DNA from: Jiangella alkaliphila
GTDB taxonomy: Bacteria; Actinomycetota; Actinomycetes; Jiangellales; Jiangellaceae
Assembly: GCF_900105925.1 (NCBI RefSeq)
Contig: NZ_LT629791.1
Location: forward strand, 7,286,001-7,350,000
Length of the DNA: 64,000 bases
Reading direction: 5' to 3'
Below, one piece after another: positions 8,819 to 17,700 of the stretch. The position numbers and the translations under genes are program-made. How positions within the stretch are numbered: position 1 is the first letter of the stretch; the number at the start of each line of letters is the position of its first letter. Below the pieces are notes generated by a model that saw only the letters and a program-made list of their open reading frames with translations, was not told where the DNA came from and did no database searches.

Positions 8819-10326
8819 TCACCTCGCCGCGGGATCACGATGGTGAAGGTCGACCCGTGGCCGGGGCTGCTGACCAGCTCGACCCGTCCGTCGTGTGCGC
8901 CGGCGATCAGCGTGACGATGGCCAGCCCGAGGCCGGCGCCCTGGTAGGTGCGGCGCGACCCGGCGCCGCGGGCGAACCGCTCGAAGATGCGCTCGTGGTC
9001 GGCCTCCGGGACGCCGACGCCGGTGTCGCGGACCCACAGCCGCCACTCGTCGTCGGTGCGGGCGCTGCCGACGGCGACGACCTGGTCGCCGGTGGTGTGG
9101 TGGACGGCGTTGTGCGCGAGGTTGAGAACGGCCTCGGTGAGCCGGTGCCGGTCGGCCAGCACGGTGCCGGAGCCGACGCCGTCCAGCTGCCAGTTCCGTG
9201 GGCCGAGCGCACTGGCCTTGGCCAGCAGCTCCACCGTCAGCTCACCGAGATCGACCGGCGCGCGCCGGACGAAGTCGGGCTGGTCGGCGTCGGCCAGCAC
9301 CTGGAGGTCGTCGACGATGCGGGCGATGCGGTTCAGCTCGTCCAGCACCAGCGCCACCGTGGCGCGCTGGTCCTCGGGGTCGTCGTCGGTGAGCAGCTCG
9401 AGATGGCCGCGGCAGATGGTCAGCGGGTCGCGCAGCTCGTGGCTGGCGTCCTGGACGAACGCGCGCTGGCTGCGGAACGCCGACTCCAGGCGGTCCAGCA
9501 TCGCGTTGAACGCCTGCGCCATCTCGACCGCCTCGCCGCTGCCGCGGGTCCGGATGCGGCCGGTGAGGTCGGACTCGGAGATCGTGTGCGCGGTCGTCGT
9601 CAGCGCGCGCAGCGGCGCCAGCACCCGTCCGGCCAGCGGCCACATGGCCAGCCCGGCGATCAGCAGTACACCCAGGGCGACGAACAGGCTGTACGTGCGG
9701 ACGTCGGCGATGTCGTCGAGGTCGCGCCGCGGCAGATGCGCGACGACGAACGCGCCGGACTCGCCGCCGAGCTCGACCGGCTCGACGCGGAACCTCAGCT
9801 CGCCCTCGTCGGTGCCGATGCGCCCCGTCGTGCTGCCGACGTCGTCGGCGAGGTCGCGCCAGTGGTCGAGGACGTGCCGGTCCACCTCACCGTCAGGCAG
9901 CCGGCCGACCGCCGTCTGGCGCACGCGGTCGCCGACGAACGCGACCATGCCCTCGCCGCTGCTCGGCACGTTGCGGGCGAAGTAGACGTCGAACAGCGCG
10001 GTCAGCGACGTGAACGGCTCGCCGGTCGTCGGGTCGCGGCCGTCGTCGACCATGCGCCGCAGCTCGAGGACCTCTTGCAACTCGGCCCGCTGGATGCGCT
10101 GGTCGAGCCGGATGATGAGCACCTCGCTCAGCACCAGGCTGGTGACCACGGCGGACGTGGCCAGCAGGACGACGTAGGAGCTGATCAGCCGGGTGCGCAG
10201 GCTGCGTCCGCCGGTGAACCAGCGGGCCAGCCGGCGCCAGAACGAGGCCTCGCCGGGCGCGCCGACGGGCTCCGCACCGGACACCCCGTCCGACTGCGGC
10301 GGAGACCAGGTCGTCTCGACGCGCAC
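8809..10326 (-). CDS. HAMP-containing sensor histidine kinase
   Basis: This 505-residue membrane kinase is the partner of the overlapping response regulator. The first membrane helix is at about 46-72, an extracytoplasmic sensor at 73-210, and the second helix at 211-230. A HAMP segment follows (about 231-285). The HisKA domain has H296 in DASHELRDPL. The HATPase domain has an N-box near 401-411, DTGVGVP at 434 and GAGLGLAI at 463. The listed start is GTG; an ATG one frame off at 10328 does not lead into this frame. The sensor domain matches no family I can name. The soluble N-terminal 40 residues are Pro/Gly-rich and poorly conserved, so the true start could be slightly internal. Confidence 0.94.
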   Translation of the reverse strand: MRVETTWSPPQSDGVSGAEPVGAPGEASFWRRLARWFTGGRSLRTRLISSYVVLLATSAVVTSLVLSEVLIIRLDQRIQRAELQEVLELRRMVDDGRDPTTGEPFTSLTALFDVYFARNVPSSGEGMVAFVGDRVRQTAVGRLPDGEVDRHVLDHWRDLADDVGSTTGRIGTDEGELRFRVEPVELGGESGAFVVAHLPRRDLDDIADVRTYSLFVALGVLLIAGLAMWPLAGRVLAPLRALTTTAHTISESDLTGRIRTRGSGEAVEMAQAFNAMLDRLESAFRSQRAFVQDASHELRDPLTICRGHLELLTDDDPEDQRATVALVLDELNRIARIVDDLQVLADADQPDFVRRAPVDLGELTVELLAKASALGPRNWQLDGVGSGTVLADRHRLTEAVLNLAHNAVHHTTGDQVVAVGSARTDDEWRLWVRDTGVGVPEADHERIFERFARGAGSRRTYQGAGLGLAIVTLIAGAHDGRVELVSSPGHGSTFTIVIPRRGEWT

Positions 10327-10359
10327 ATCGCCCCCCTGCCGTCACTGCGGCGACGGCGG

Positions 10360-10406
10360 GCCGGACGGAGTACTTCCCTTCGGAAGTTGCCCACCCCCCG
10401 TCCGGC
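10360..10406. other. Nested hairpin between DUF3499 gene and sensor kinase gene
   Basis: A perfect 9-bp outer stem (GCCGGACGG at 10360-10368 with CCGTCCGGC at 10398-10406) encloses a 6-bp inner stem, ACTTCC/GGAAGT, with a 4-nt loop. It lies downstream of the DUF3499 gene and 34 bp upstream of the kinase start, both minus strand. It could end the first transcript or sit in the kinase leader. There is no clear T-tract. Confidence 0.45.
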
Positions 10407-10500
10407 TGGGGAGCAGCGTACGCCCAGCACGTGACCTGATCAACGTGAAGCCGACGCGCCAGGCGTACGACGGGTGGACGGGAGGTGAACGGAGCGTGGC

Positions 10501-10860
10501 TCAGGCGTCGGGGTCGGGCAGGGCGCGCAGGTGCCCGCGGCGGGCCCCGCCCTCGCCGGCCATCGGTGGCGGAGGGGCCGGTTCCGGCCGCCGGCCGGCC
10601 TCGCGGACGGCGTCGGCGAGCGCCAGCAGATCGTCGCTGCTCGGGCCGAGCGCGGCGGGGTCCGGCGCCAGCCTGATGACCTCCCAGCCGCGCGGCGCGA
10701 CGAGCCGTTCGGAGTGCTCGGCGCACAGGTCGTAGCTGTGCGGTTCGGCGTAGGTGGCCAGCGGGCCCAGCACCGCGGTGGAGTCGGCGTACACATACGT
10801 CAGCGTCGCGACAGCCGTCCGCCGACAAGCTGATCGGGAACAGCGACGCATCGGACTCAC
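10501..10860 (-). CDS. DUF3499 family protein
   Basis: This 119-residue protein belongs to the actinobacterial DUF3499 family. The N-terminus, RRCSRSACRRTAVATLTYVY, has the paired cysteines of the family. A further Cys and His follow in YDLCAEHSERL, so a small metal-binding site is likely. A Pro-rich, variable tail ends the protein. It is divergent from the metallopeptidase homologue at 10991. That gene pair, close to whiB2 and fbiA, is the same arrangement as Rv3258c/Rv3259 in Mycobacterium tuberculosis. No biochemical role is established that I know of. Confidence 0.88.
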   Translation of the reverse strand: MSPMRRCSRSACRRTAVATLTYVYADSTAVLGPLATYAEPHSYDLCAEHSERLVAPRGWEVIRLAPDPAALGPSSDDLLALADAVREAGRRPEPAPPPPMAGEGGARRGHLRALPDPDA

Positions 10861-10990
10861 AGGTGAAGGCTAGCGGCTGGGCGGTGTCGCCCGGGCACGG
10901 CGCGCCAAACGGCACGATGCCCCTTTTCCCTTGTGGTACCCGCCGCTGTCTTGAACCTTTGCGGTCGGCATACGAGCTACTCTGCTCTGG

Positions 10991-11452
10991 ATGAGCCGCC
11001 GTTCGCCCGACCCCGAGACCCCGCCAGGGGTGGCCCTGCCGCGCATCCGCCGCGACCGGCACGGACGCGGCATGCGCGGCCCGCTGGCCCCGTCCGGCTC
11101 GCCGCTCGCGGTCTCGCGCGCCCAGCGCTTCGACGACCTCGTCATCGCCGCCGTCGAGCGGCTCGACCGGCGCTGGCAGGACCAGCTCGCCAAGGTCGAG
11201 TTCGCCGTCGAGGACGTCCCCGCCCTCGACGACTGGGACCGCAGCTGGGTCCCGCTGGCCCGCGCCTACGCCGGCACCGGCGCCCTCCCCGCCCGCGTCG
11301 TGGTGTTCCGCCGCCCGGTCGAGACCCGCGCCACCGACCCCGCCAAGCTGCGCGTCCTCGTCGGCGACGTCGTCACCGAGCAGGTCGCCGAGCTGTTCGG
11401 CGTCGAGCCTGAAGAGATCGACCCCGCCTACGGCGGCCACGACCTCCCCTGA
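10991..11452 (+). CDS. Metallopeptidase family protein (zincin-like) lacking HExxH
   Basis: This 153-residue protein aligns by signature (MRGPLAPSG, RFDDLVIAAVERLDRRW, VVVFRRPVE, ELFGVEPEEIDP) with the actinobacterial zincin-like metallopeptidase family (DUF1025/PF06262 group) found beside DUF3499. Active members carry an HExxH motif just before the F/Y-GVEPEEIDP segment. Here the corresponding stretch reads LVGDVVTEQVAELFG, with no histidine at either position, so zinc-dependent proteolysis is unlikely. The mycobacterial neighbour is, as I recall, also degenerate. The role is probably non-catalytic, perhaps structural or binding. The ATG start is preceded by CTGCTCTGG, without a strong ribosome site. 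Confidence 0.82.
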   Translation: MSRRSPDPETPPGVALPRIRRDRHGRGMRGPLAPSGSPLAVSRAQRFDDLVIAAVERLDRRWQDQLAKVEFAVEDVPALDDWDRSWVPLARAYAGTGALPARVVVFRRPVETRATDPAKLRVLVGDVVTEQVAELFGVEPEEIDPAYGGHDLP

Positions 11453-11486
11453 CGTACTGGGTTCACCGAGTTTGCCGCGAACGTTG

Positions 11487-11545
11487 TTGATCATGGAGAA
11501 ATGCGGCTCCCGCGTGCCTCAAAACCCGACTTTCTCCATGCTCAA
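11487..11545. repeat. Imperfect 15-bp inverted repeat
   Basis: TTGATCATGGAGAAA (11487-11501) faces the reverse complement of TTGAGCATGGAGAAA (11531-11545), with one mismatch and a 29-bp spacer. It lies between convergent genes, next to a perfect palindrome. It looks like a dispersed palindromic intergenic element, but I see no second copy in the window. Confidence 0.6.
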
Positions 11546-11557
11546 CGCGATGCTAGA

Positions 11558-11579
11558 CCGTGGGCCCGCGGGCCCACGG
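11558..11579. terminator. Perfect 22-bp palindrome, bidirectional terminator candidate
   Basis: The 22 bp from CCGTGGGCCC to GGGCCCACGG are a perfect palindrome, giving a GC-only stem on either strand. It lies between the convergent metallopeptidase-like and DUF5719 genes, 7 bp from the end of the latter. Actinobacterial terminators often lack a U-tract, so a shared terminator is the simplest reading. Confidence 0.6.
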
Positions 11580-11585
11580 AGGCGA

Positions 11586-13121
11586 CTACGGCGATTCGGC
11601 CGGCTCGGGGACGTCGGGCAGCTCGCCGACCACCTCGGGCACGTCGACCTCGATCGTCGGGGAGATCAGCGGCATGAGGTCCAGCAGCGCGCCGTCGTCG
11701 TCGGTGCCGCTGATCTGCCGGGCCGCGACGATCGAGCCGGGCGCCTCGGGCACGATCACGACGGTCGCGTTCGTGGCGTCGCCGATCGCGGTCAGCGGCA
11801 CCGGGACGGTCGCGCCGGCCGGCAGCTCCATCGGCAGCTCCTCGGCGACGCTGCCGTCGGCGGCCAGCGTCTGGACGGTGAGCCGCGCCGTCGTCGTGGT
11901 GGCCGAGCTGAGCAGCACCGTGCTGGCGATGCCCGACGCCGCGCGGCTGAGCAGCACCGGCGTCGGTCCGGAGAGCGGCTCGGAGGCCGACGTGTAGGCG
12001 ACGTCGGGCTGGCCGCCGTCGGTCGCCTGCACGACCCGGATCGACCCGGTGATCGGCTCGTCGCTCTGCAACCGGATGCCGGCGGGGTCGGTGCCGCTGT
12101 CCAGCGGGATGTCGGTGACGGTGCCGGCGGTGACGGTGACGACGTCCTGGTCGACCGGGCTGTACGCGCCGTCGACGCCGAGGATCTGCAGGGACACGAT
12201 CGCGTCGGTGTCGCCGGGCGCGACGATGCGCAGGCTGCGCTGGCCCGACCCCGGCACGCCCGGGATCCACAGGTCGTTGCGCGGCGCCACCGCGGCCGGG
12301 ACGTACGTCATGCCCTGCGGCGTGATCTCGTCGGTCTCGCGCACCTCGAGCGCGGCGGTGACGCGGCCCTGGCTCGTCTGCACGCGCACCGCGGTGGTCA
12401 CGGAGCCGGCCGCCAGCGCGTCCAGCAGCATGATCCGCTGGCTGCGGGCCGGCACGCCGATGTCCTGCGTGCCGGGCGCGTCGATGACGCCGGCCTCGTC
12501 CCACAGCTCGACGTCGATCACGGCGGGGACGTCGGTCGGGTTGGCCAGGATCAGCCGGCCGCGCCGGCCCACCTCGGCCGAGGCGCCGACGAACCAGTGC
12601 TCGCGCCGCGGCGCGGTGCAGGTCGCCGTGCTGACGCCGCGCAGGTCGACCTCCTGGAGGATCAGCGACTGCTCGGCCGCCAGCCCGGGGGCCAGCGCAC
12701 CCTGGCCGGTGACGGAGTACGACGTTCCGGCCGCGGTCTCGACCGGGGTGATCGTCGGGACGCCGCGCTCGGCGATGCTGACCAGCGGCTCGGCCGCGGC
12801 CTCCTCGGCGGGGTCGCCGGTGGCCTCGGGGTCGTCCGGGTCGGGCGGCAGCGCCAGCGCCTGGACGGTGACCGGCGGCTGCTCGGCCCCTTCGACCGCC
12901 TCGGGGAGGTCGACGCCGGGCAGCGCCAGCACGCCGAGCTCCGCGGTGCCGGCCTCCTCGCCGTCGACGTACGGGCACACCAGCGACGACCGGACCACCG
13001 GCTCGCGGACCTCCGGGTGGTCGTCGACGATCGAGTCGGGCGGGCCGATGAGCGTCGCCCCGCCGACGACGACGGCCACCCCGACGCCGGCGGCGAGGCC
13101 GGCCCAACGTGCGCTGATCAC
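11586..13121 (-). CDS. DUF5719 family secreted/anchored protein
   Basis: This 511-residue protein has one N-terminal membrane helix (about 5-26, GLAAGVGVAVVVGGATLIG) and a long, beta-rich exported part full of short Val/Thr segments. That matches the actinobacterial DUF5719 family found after the large GT2 glycosyltransferase near whiB. The GTG start overlaps the GT2 stop by 4 bp (GTGA), so they are co-translated. A single early cysteine (SSLVCPYV) and another near residue 160 could pair outside the cell. Its function is unknown; the fixed linkage suggests it assists the glycan made or exported by the partner. Confidence 0.82.
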   Translation of the reverse strand: MISARWAGLAAGVGVAVVVGGATLIGPPDSIVDDHPEVREPVVRSSLVCPYVDGEEAGTAELGVLALPGVDLPEAVEGAEQPPVTVQALALPPDPDDPEATGDPAEEAAAEPLVSIAERGVPTITPVETAAGTSYSVTGQGALAPGLAAEQSLILQEVDLRGVSTATCTAPRREHWFVGASAEVGRRGRLILANPTDVPAVIDVELWDEAGVIDAPGTQDIGVPARSQRIMLLDALAAGSVTTAVRVQTSQGRVTAALEVRETDEITPQGMTYVPAAVAPRNDLWIPGVPGSGQRSLRIVAPGDTDAIVSLQILGVDGAYSPVDQDVVTVTAGTVTDIPLDSGTDPAGIRLQSDEPITGSIRVVQATDGGQPDVAYTSASEPLSGPTPVLLSRAASGIASTVLLSSATTTTARLTVQTLAADGSVAEELPMELPAGATVPVPLTAIGDATNATVVIVPEAPGSIVAARQISGTDDDGALLDLMPLISPTIEVDVPEVVGELPDVPEPAESP

Positions 13122-16100
13122 TGCTCGTCCTCCTGGCGCCGGCCCTTCGCCCGCTTGCCCGCGGCCCGCTTACCGGGCGTGCGGCGGGCGCGGCCACCGG
13201 CGTCGGTGCTCGGGCCGGCCGGCTCGTCGGAGGCCTGACCGGCTCGGCGGCCCTTGTAGGCGTCGGTGATCGACGCGCGCGGGCCCTCCTCGTCGGCGCC
13301 GGCCCGGGCGAACGGGTCCCACTCGCCGACGGCGTGCGGCGCCTGCTCGGCCGGCTGCTGGGCCCTGGGCGCCGGTGCCGGCACGGGCTCGGCGAAGGAG
13401 GGGTCGGTCAGCGGATCGCCGGTCTGCTGCGGCTCCGGCTCGCGGGCCGCCCGCTTCCGGGCGCCGCGGCCGCGCGGCGCCGGCTCCGGCTCCGGCGTCG
13501 GCTCGAGGAACCCGGTCGCGTCGGCCGGCTCGGCGGCACGCACCGGCGGCTGGGGCTCGGGCTCGGGGGCCGCAGCTCGCTTGCGGGCGCCGCGGCCGCG
13601 CGGCGCCGGTTCCGGCGCCTGCTCGAGGAATCCGGTCGCGTCGGCGGCCGGCTCCGCGGCGCGCGCGGGCGACTCGGGCTCGGGGTCGCGGGCCGCCGCT
13701 CGCTTGCGCGTGGTCGCGCCGCGGCGCAGCCGCTCGCCGAGGGTGCGTTCGCCCGGCACCCAGGCAGCGGCGCCGGCGCCGGCGTCGGCGACCGTGGCGG
13801 GCTCGCGGGCCGGCTCACCGGCCGGAACCGGCGGTGCAGTGGGGGTCGGCGCCGGGCGGGGCGACGGCGACGGCTCGGCGCCGCGGCGGGAGCTCCGGCG
13901 GCGGCTGCCGCGGGCGGCCACCGGGACGGCGGCCGGCGCCTCGGCGCCCACCCCGGCCGGAACCGGGACCAGCGGCAGCTCCGGCGAGGAGTCCTCGGGA
14001 TCGAGCTCGGCGGCGTCGTCGACGGCGCCACGCTCGCGCCGGATGCCGGGCAGCGCCAGCACGACGGCGACCACGACCGCGCCGAGCTGGAACCAGAGCC
14101 AGAACGCGCGCCGGTTGCCCTCGTACTCGACGGTCAGGTCGCCGGCCTGCGGCGGCAGCGTGAACGCCTGCGCCCAGCCGCCGTACGTCGTGGCCTCCAG
14201 CTCGGCGCCGTTGAACCGGGCGGTCCAGCCGGGGTCGGCCAGCTCGGACAGCACGACCTGCCGGCCCTCGGGGCCCTCGGGCACGCTGCCGGCGGCGTCG
14301 ACCTCGTCGCTGGGGACCGTGACGACCTCGGTGTTCTCGTCGGCCAGCGGTGCGAGCTCGCCGTCCTCGGCCGGCGGTGCGGCCACCCACACCCGCGCGA
14401 CCGGCTGGTCGATCTGCCAGATCGCCGCGCCCTCGGGCGCGCTGCTGCGGACCAGGCCGGGCACGGTGTCGAGGGTGTCGGCGAGGTCGGGGTCGTACGG
14501 GCGCGGCAGGTAGACGTAGCGCACCGCGAACTCGGCCAGACGTGCGCCGTCGGCGCCGCCGCGGCCGGACACGACGTCGGCGACGACGTCGTCGAGCGGG
14601 CCGTACTCCTCCGGCGGCGGGCTGACCTCGGCGTCGCCGAGGCGCGGGCCGGACTCGCGCAGCAGCGCATAGGTGATGCGGCCGTCGTCGGCGCGGTTGA
14701 GCACCAGCGTGCGGACCCGCTCGGGGCCGGCGGCCTCGTCGGCGACGTAGGCGGGGAGGATCTGCGGGTCGCGGCGCTCGATCGGGTCGCCGGCGCCGCG
14801 GGCGACCCACCAGCCGGCCGCGACGATCGGGGCGAGCCCGGCCGCGCAGACGACGATGACGGCCAGCGGCTGGCGCCAGCCGAAGCTGACGTGCGACAGC
14901 CGTTCGCGGGCGCCCTCGCCGCCGATCGCGGCCGCGAGCAGCAGGCCACCGGCCACGACGACCGTCGCGTACCCCGGCCAGCCGGCGACCGGCGTCTCCA
15001 GGGTGGGGGCGCTGACGGCGATGCGCGACAGCACGATGCCCGCGACCAGCGCGACGCCGACGACGATCCAGGCGGCCGCGATGGCCAGCCGGCGGACCGG
15101 GCGGAACAACGAGATCCAGGCGGCGGCCAGGATGCCGGCGCCGAGCCAGACCGGCCCGCTGCCGGGGCCGCCGGGGTTCTGCAGCAGCACCGACCACGGC
15201 GCCAGCTCGGGGTCGGACAGACCCGGACCGGGCACGCCGGCCTCGGTGACCAGCAGCATCGGGCGGCTGATGAGGCTGCCGGTCCAGGGGATCAGCACCA
15301 CTGGCGTCACCGCCAGGAGCGCACCGAGGCGCACCAGCGAGCGGCGGTCGCGGAACACCGTCGCGGCGGCGACGACGGCCAGCACCAGCGCGATGAGCCA
15401 GGCCAGCGGCACGAACGCGGAGATCACCGCGAGCAGCAGGCCGGCGCTCCACGCGGCCCGGCCCGGTCCCGAACGGCCGGGCGTGCCGAGCGTGCGCATG
15501 ACCGCCAGCACCAGCAGCGGCGTCAGCACGGTCGCGACGGCGGTGCCCAGCCGGCCGGCCGCGATGGCGCCGGTGATCGCGGGCAGCAGCGCGTAGCTCG
15601 CCGACACCCAGACCCGCAGCAGCTTCGTCGTGACCACGCGGCGGACCAGGAGGTACATCGTCAGGCCGGCCAGCGGCACGGAGCCGATGAGCAGGAGGTC
15701 GACGGAGACCGAGGCGTTGCGGACCAGCGTCGCCACCAGCGCGACGGCGCCGAGGTACGGCGGCGTCGCCGACGGGCTGCCCAGCCCGGCGCCGTGCCAC
15801 GACTCGGTGTAGACGGCCCAGAGCTCGCCGGCGGCGGCCGGCGCGGGCAGCAGCGCGCCGCCGAACAGGCGGCCGGAGCCGATCAGGTCGCGCGCCGTGA
15901 CCAGCGTCACCACGAGCAGGACGGCCGTCATCAGCACGGCGGGGTGCAGCAGGAAGCGCAGGACCCAGCCGTCGTCGCCGGCCGGCGCCTCGTCGTCCTC
16001 GCCACCTGACGTGGCCGCGCGGCGTCCGCCGGAGACGTCGTGACCGGCGCCGCTGCCGGACCCGGTGAGCATGCCGAGGACGTTCTCGCCGGCGTGGCGC

Positions 16101-17311
16101 AACTGCTGGCCGCGCGGCGGGAACAGCGAGCGCAGTTGCGACGGCGCCTTGCGGCGGGTCCGCCGGCGGTGCGCCCGCGCCCGGATCAGCACGTCGGGCC
16201 GGCCGATGACCGACAGCAGCGCGACCAGTTCCTCGAACGCCAGCGCCGGCTGCTTGCCGACGAGGAAGGTGAAGGACCGGCCGAGGCTCATGAACAGCAC
16301 CCGGAGCAGCACGAACAGCAGCGACCGCGCCGGGGTGTTGGCCAGCAGCACGTAGATGGCGTTGCGGCGGTCGGCCAGGTGCGGCCGGTCGCGGGTGGCG
16401 CCCAGCCGGCGCCGTCCGTGCGCGGCCGCCTCGGCATGGTAGACGATCGCCTCGGGGCAGACGACGACCGGGTAGCCGGCCTCGTTGGCGCGCCAGCCGA
16501 GGTCGAGGTCGTCGCGGAAGATCGCCAGCTGCGGGTCGAAGCCGTCCAGCTCGTCCCAGACGTCGCGGCGGATCAGCATGCCCGCGCTGCCGACGGCGAG
16601 GACGTTCTTCGAGGTGTCGTGCTGGCCCTGGTCGTACTCGCGGCGGTCCAGGCCGGTGTGGCGGCGGCCGCCGCCGGTGACCGTCAGGCCGATCTCCAGC
16701 AGCTGGCGGCCCTCGCGCCAGTCCAGCACCTTGGGCCCGATGATGCCCGCGTCGGGGCGGCGGACGGCCGCCTCCAGCAGCCGGGCCAGCGCGTCAGGCG
16801 CCGGGGCGCTGTCGTCGTGCAGCACCCAGATCCAGCGGGTCTGGTCGGACCTGCGCAGCCCGCCGGTCCCGCGCATGGCCTGCGCCATCTCGTCGCCGGC
16901 GGCGACTCCGGCCGCGACGGCCGCACCGAACCCCGTCGAGCGGGGCATCGGCACCACCGACGGCGCGCCGAGGGTGGACGTCAGGACCTGCTCGGTGTCG
17001 TCGCGGCTGCCGGTGTCGACGGCGACGATGCGCTCGGGCATGCGGCGCAGCGCGGCCACCGCCTCGAGCGTGCGGTGGACGAACCGGTTGCCGTCGTGCG
17101 CGACGATCACGGCCGTGACGTCGTGCGTCAGCAGCTCTGTGGGGTCGACCGGCTCCGGTTCGCCGATGTCACTGGCGAACGCGTCAAGGGCGGCGTCGGC
17201 GCCGATGCCCGGGTCGGAGTAGACACTGGGCGTCGTGCTGCCGTTGTCGATTGCGGTCAAGGGGTCCGGTGCCATGCCTCGTCGTCGTTCCAGCGGTCGG
17301 TCTGCGAGCAC
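13118..17311 (-). CDS. Large membrane glycosyltransferase, GT2 domain plus multi-span region
   Basis: In this 1397-residue protein, residues about 64-330 form a GT2 domain: VTAVIVAHDGNRFVHRTL, VAVDTGSRDDTEQVL, the acidic LHDDSAP near 165, and a later FRDDLDLGWRANEAGY. It is followed by a long hydrophobic part with many membrane helices (about 450-850), an extracytoplasmic part and a last helix near 1070. A disordered, Pro/Glu/Arg-rich tail contains two copies of an about 40-residue unit (ADATGFLE, then RGRGARKRAA). The enzyme probably transfers a sugar to a membrane-linked acceptor for wall glycan. The start is uncertain: the GTG at 17311 gives the full length, but the ATG at 17275 (MAPDPLTAIDN) is possible, and neither has a clear ribosome site. 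It lies downstream of whiB2 and is coupled to DUF5719. Confidence 0.87.
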   Translation of the reverse strand: MLADRPLERRRGMAPDPLTAIDNGSTTPSVYSDPGIGADAALDAFASDIGEPEPVDPTELLTHDVTAVIVAHDGNRFVHRTLEAVAALRRMPERIVAVDTGSRDDTEQVLTSTLGAPSVVPMPRSTGFGAAVAAGVAAGDEMAQAMRGTGGLRRSDQTRWIWVLHDDSAPAPDALARLLEAAVRRPDAGIIGPKVLDWREGRQLLEIGLTVTGGGRRHTGLDRREYDQGQHDTSKNVLAVGSAGMLIRRDVWDELDGFDPQLAIFRDDLDLGWRANEAGYPVVVCPEAIVYHAEAAAHGRRRLGATRDRPHLADRRNAIYVLLANTPARSLLFVLLRVLFMSLGRSFTFLVGKQPALAFEELVALLSVIGRPDVLIRARAHRRRTRRKAPSQLRSLFPPRGQQLRHAGENVLGMLTGSGSGAGHDVSGGRRAATSGGEDDEAPAGDDGWVLRFLLHPAVLMTAVLLVVTLVTARDLIGSGRLFGGALLPAPAAAGELWAVYTESWHGAGLGSPSATPPYLGAVALVATLVRNASVSVDLLLIGSVPLAGLTMYLLVRRVVTTKLLRVWVSASYALLPAITGAIAAGRLGTAVATVLTPLLVLAVMRTLGTPGRSGPGRAAWSAGLLLAVISAFVPLAWLIALVLAVVAAATVFRDRRSLVRLGALLAVTPVVLIPWTGSLISRPMLLVTEAGVPGPGLSDPELAPWSVLLQNPGGPGSGPVWLGAGILAAAWISLFRPVRRLAIAAAWIVVGVALVAGIVLSRIAVSAPTLETPVAGWPGYATVVVAGGLLLAAAIGGEGARERLSHVSFGWRQPLAVIVVCAAGLAPIVAAGWWVARGAGDPIERRDPQILPAYVADEAAGPERVRTLVLNRADDGRITYALLRESGPRLGDAEVSPPPEEYGPLDDVVADVVSGRGGADGARLAEFAVRYVYLPRPYDPDLADTLDTVPGLVRSSAPEGAAIWQIDQPVARVWVAAPPAEDGELAPLADENTEVVTVPSDEVDAAGSVPEGPEGRQVVLSELADPGWTARFNGAELEATTYGGWAQAFTLPPQAGDLTVEYEGNRRAFWLWFQLGAVVVAVVLALPGIRRERGAVDDAAELDPEDSSPELPLVPVPAGVGAEAPAAVPVAARGSRRRSSRRGAEPSPSPRPAPTPTAPPVPAGEPAREPATVADAGAGAAAWVPGERTLGERLRRGATTRKRAAARDPEPESPARAAEPAADATGFLEQAPEPAPRGRGARKRAAAPEPEPQPPVRAAEPADATGFLEPTPEPEPAPRGRGARKRAAREPEPQQTGDPLTDPSFAEPVPAPAPRAQQPAEQAPHAVGEWDPFARAGADEEGPRASITDAYKGRRAGQASDEPAGPSTDAGGRARRTPGKRAAGKRAKGRRQEDEQ

Positions 17312-17436
17312 ACGGAGCTTGGCGGCCCCGGCCGAAGCGTGCCTCGGCCGGGCAACCCCGTACGCCAGCCGCCAACCTTACGCGCTGAACCTGAGAACGG
17401 CAGAGTTCAGCTTGGCGGCAACCGGCCGGGCGACCG

Positions 17437-17700
17437 TCACACCGCCCGCTTCTTGAGCTTCCGCCGTTCCCGCTCGGACAGCCCGCCCCAGATGCCGAAC
17501 CGCTCGTCGTGCGCCAGCGCGTACTCCAGGCACTCAGCCTGGACTTCGCAACCGGTGCACACGCGCTTGGCCTCTCGGGTGGACCCGCCCTTTTCAGGGA
17601 AGAACGCCTCCGGATCAGTCTGGGCGCACAGCGCCCGCTCTTGCCAACTCATCTCTTCGGCTTCGCCCCAGAGCAGGTCGATCTCGTCCCACTCGGTCAT
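17437..17700 (-). CDS. whiB2: WhiB-family iron-sulfur transcriptional regulator
   Basis: This 87-residue Wbl protein has the four cluster-binding cysteines C25, C48, C51 and C57. The turn GIWGG follows, and a basic C-terminus (SERERRKLKKR) acts in DNA contact. WhiB proteins bind a 4Fe-4S cluster and act with the primary sigma factor. The WhiB/WhiB2 (WhmD) class controls cell division and sporulation septation. The subclass call rests on the neighbours fbiA, DUF3499 and the metallopeptidase homologue, which flank whiB2 in mycobacteria. A strong GGAGG lies 6 nt before the ATG. It is divergent from fbiA and 125 bp upstream of the GT2 gene on the same strand. Confidence 0.93.
   Translation of the reverse strand: MTEWDEIDLLWGEAEEMSWQERALCAQTDPEAFFPEKGGSTREAKRVCTGCEVQAECLEYALAHDERFGIWGGLSERERRKLKKRAV

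Noticed and set aside
8857-10434. Long plus-strand frame across the sensor kinase
   Set aside because: The minus strand encodes a complete histidine kinase with all motifs in order; this is its shadow.
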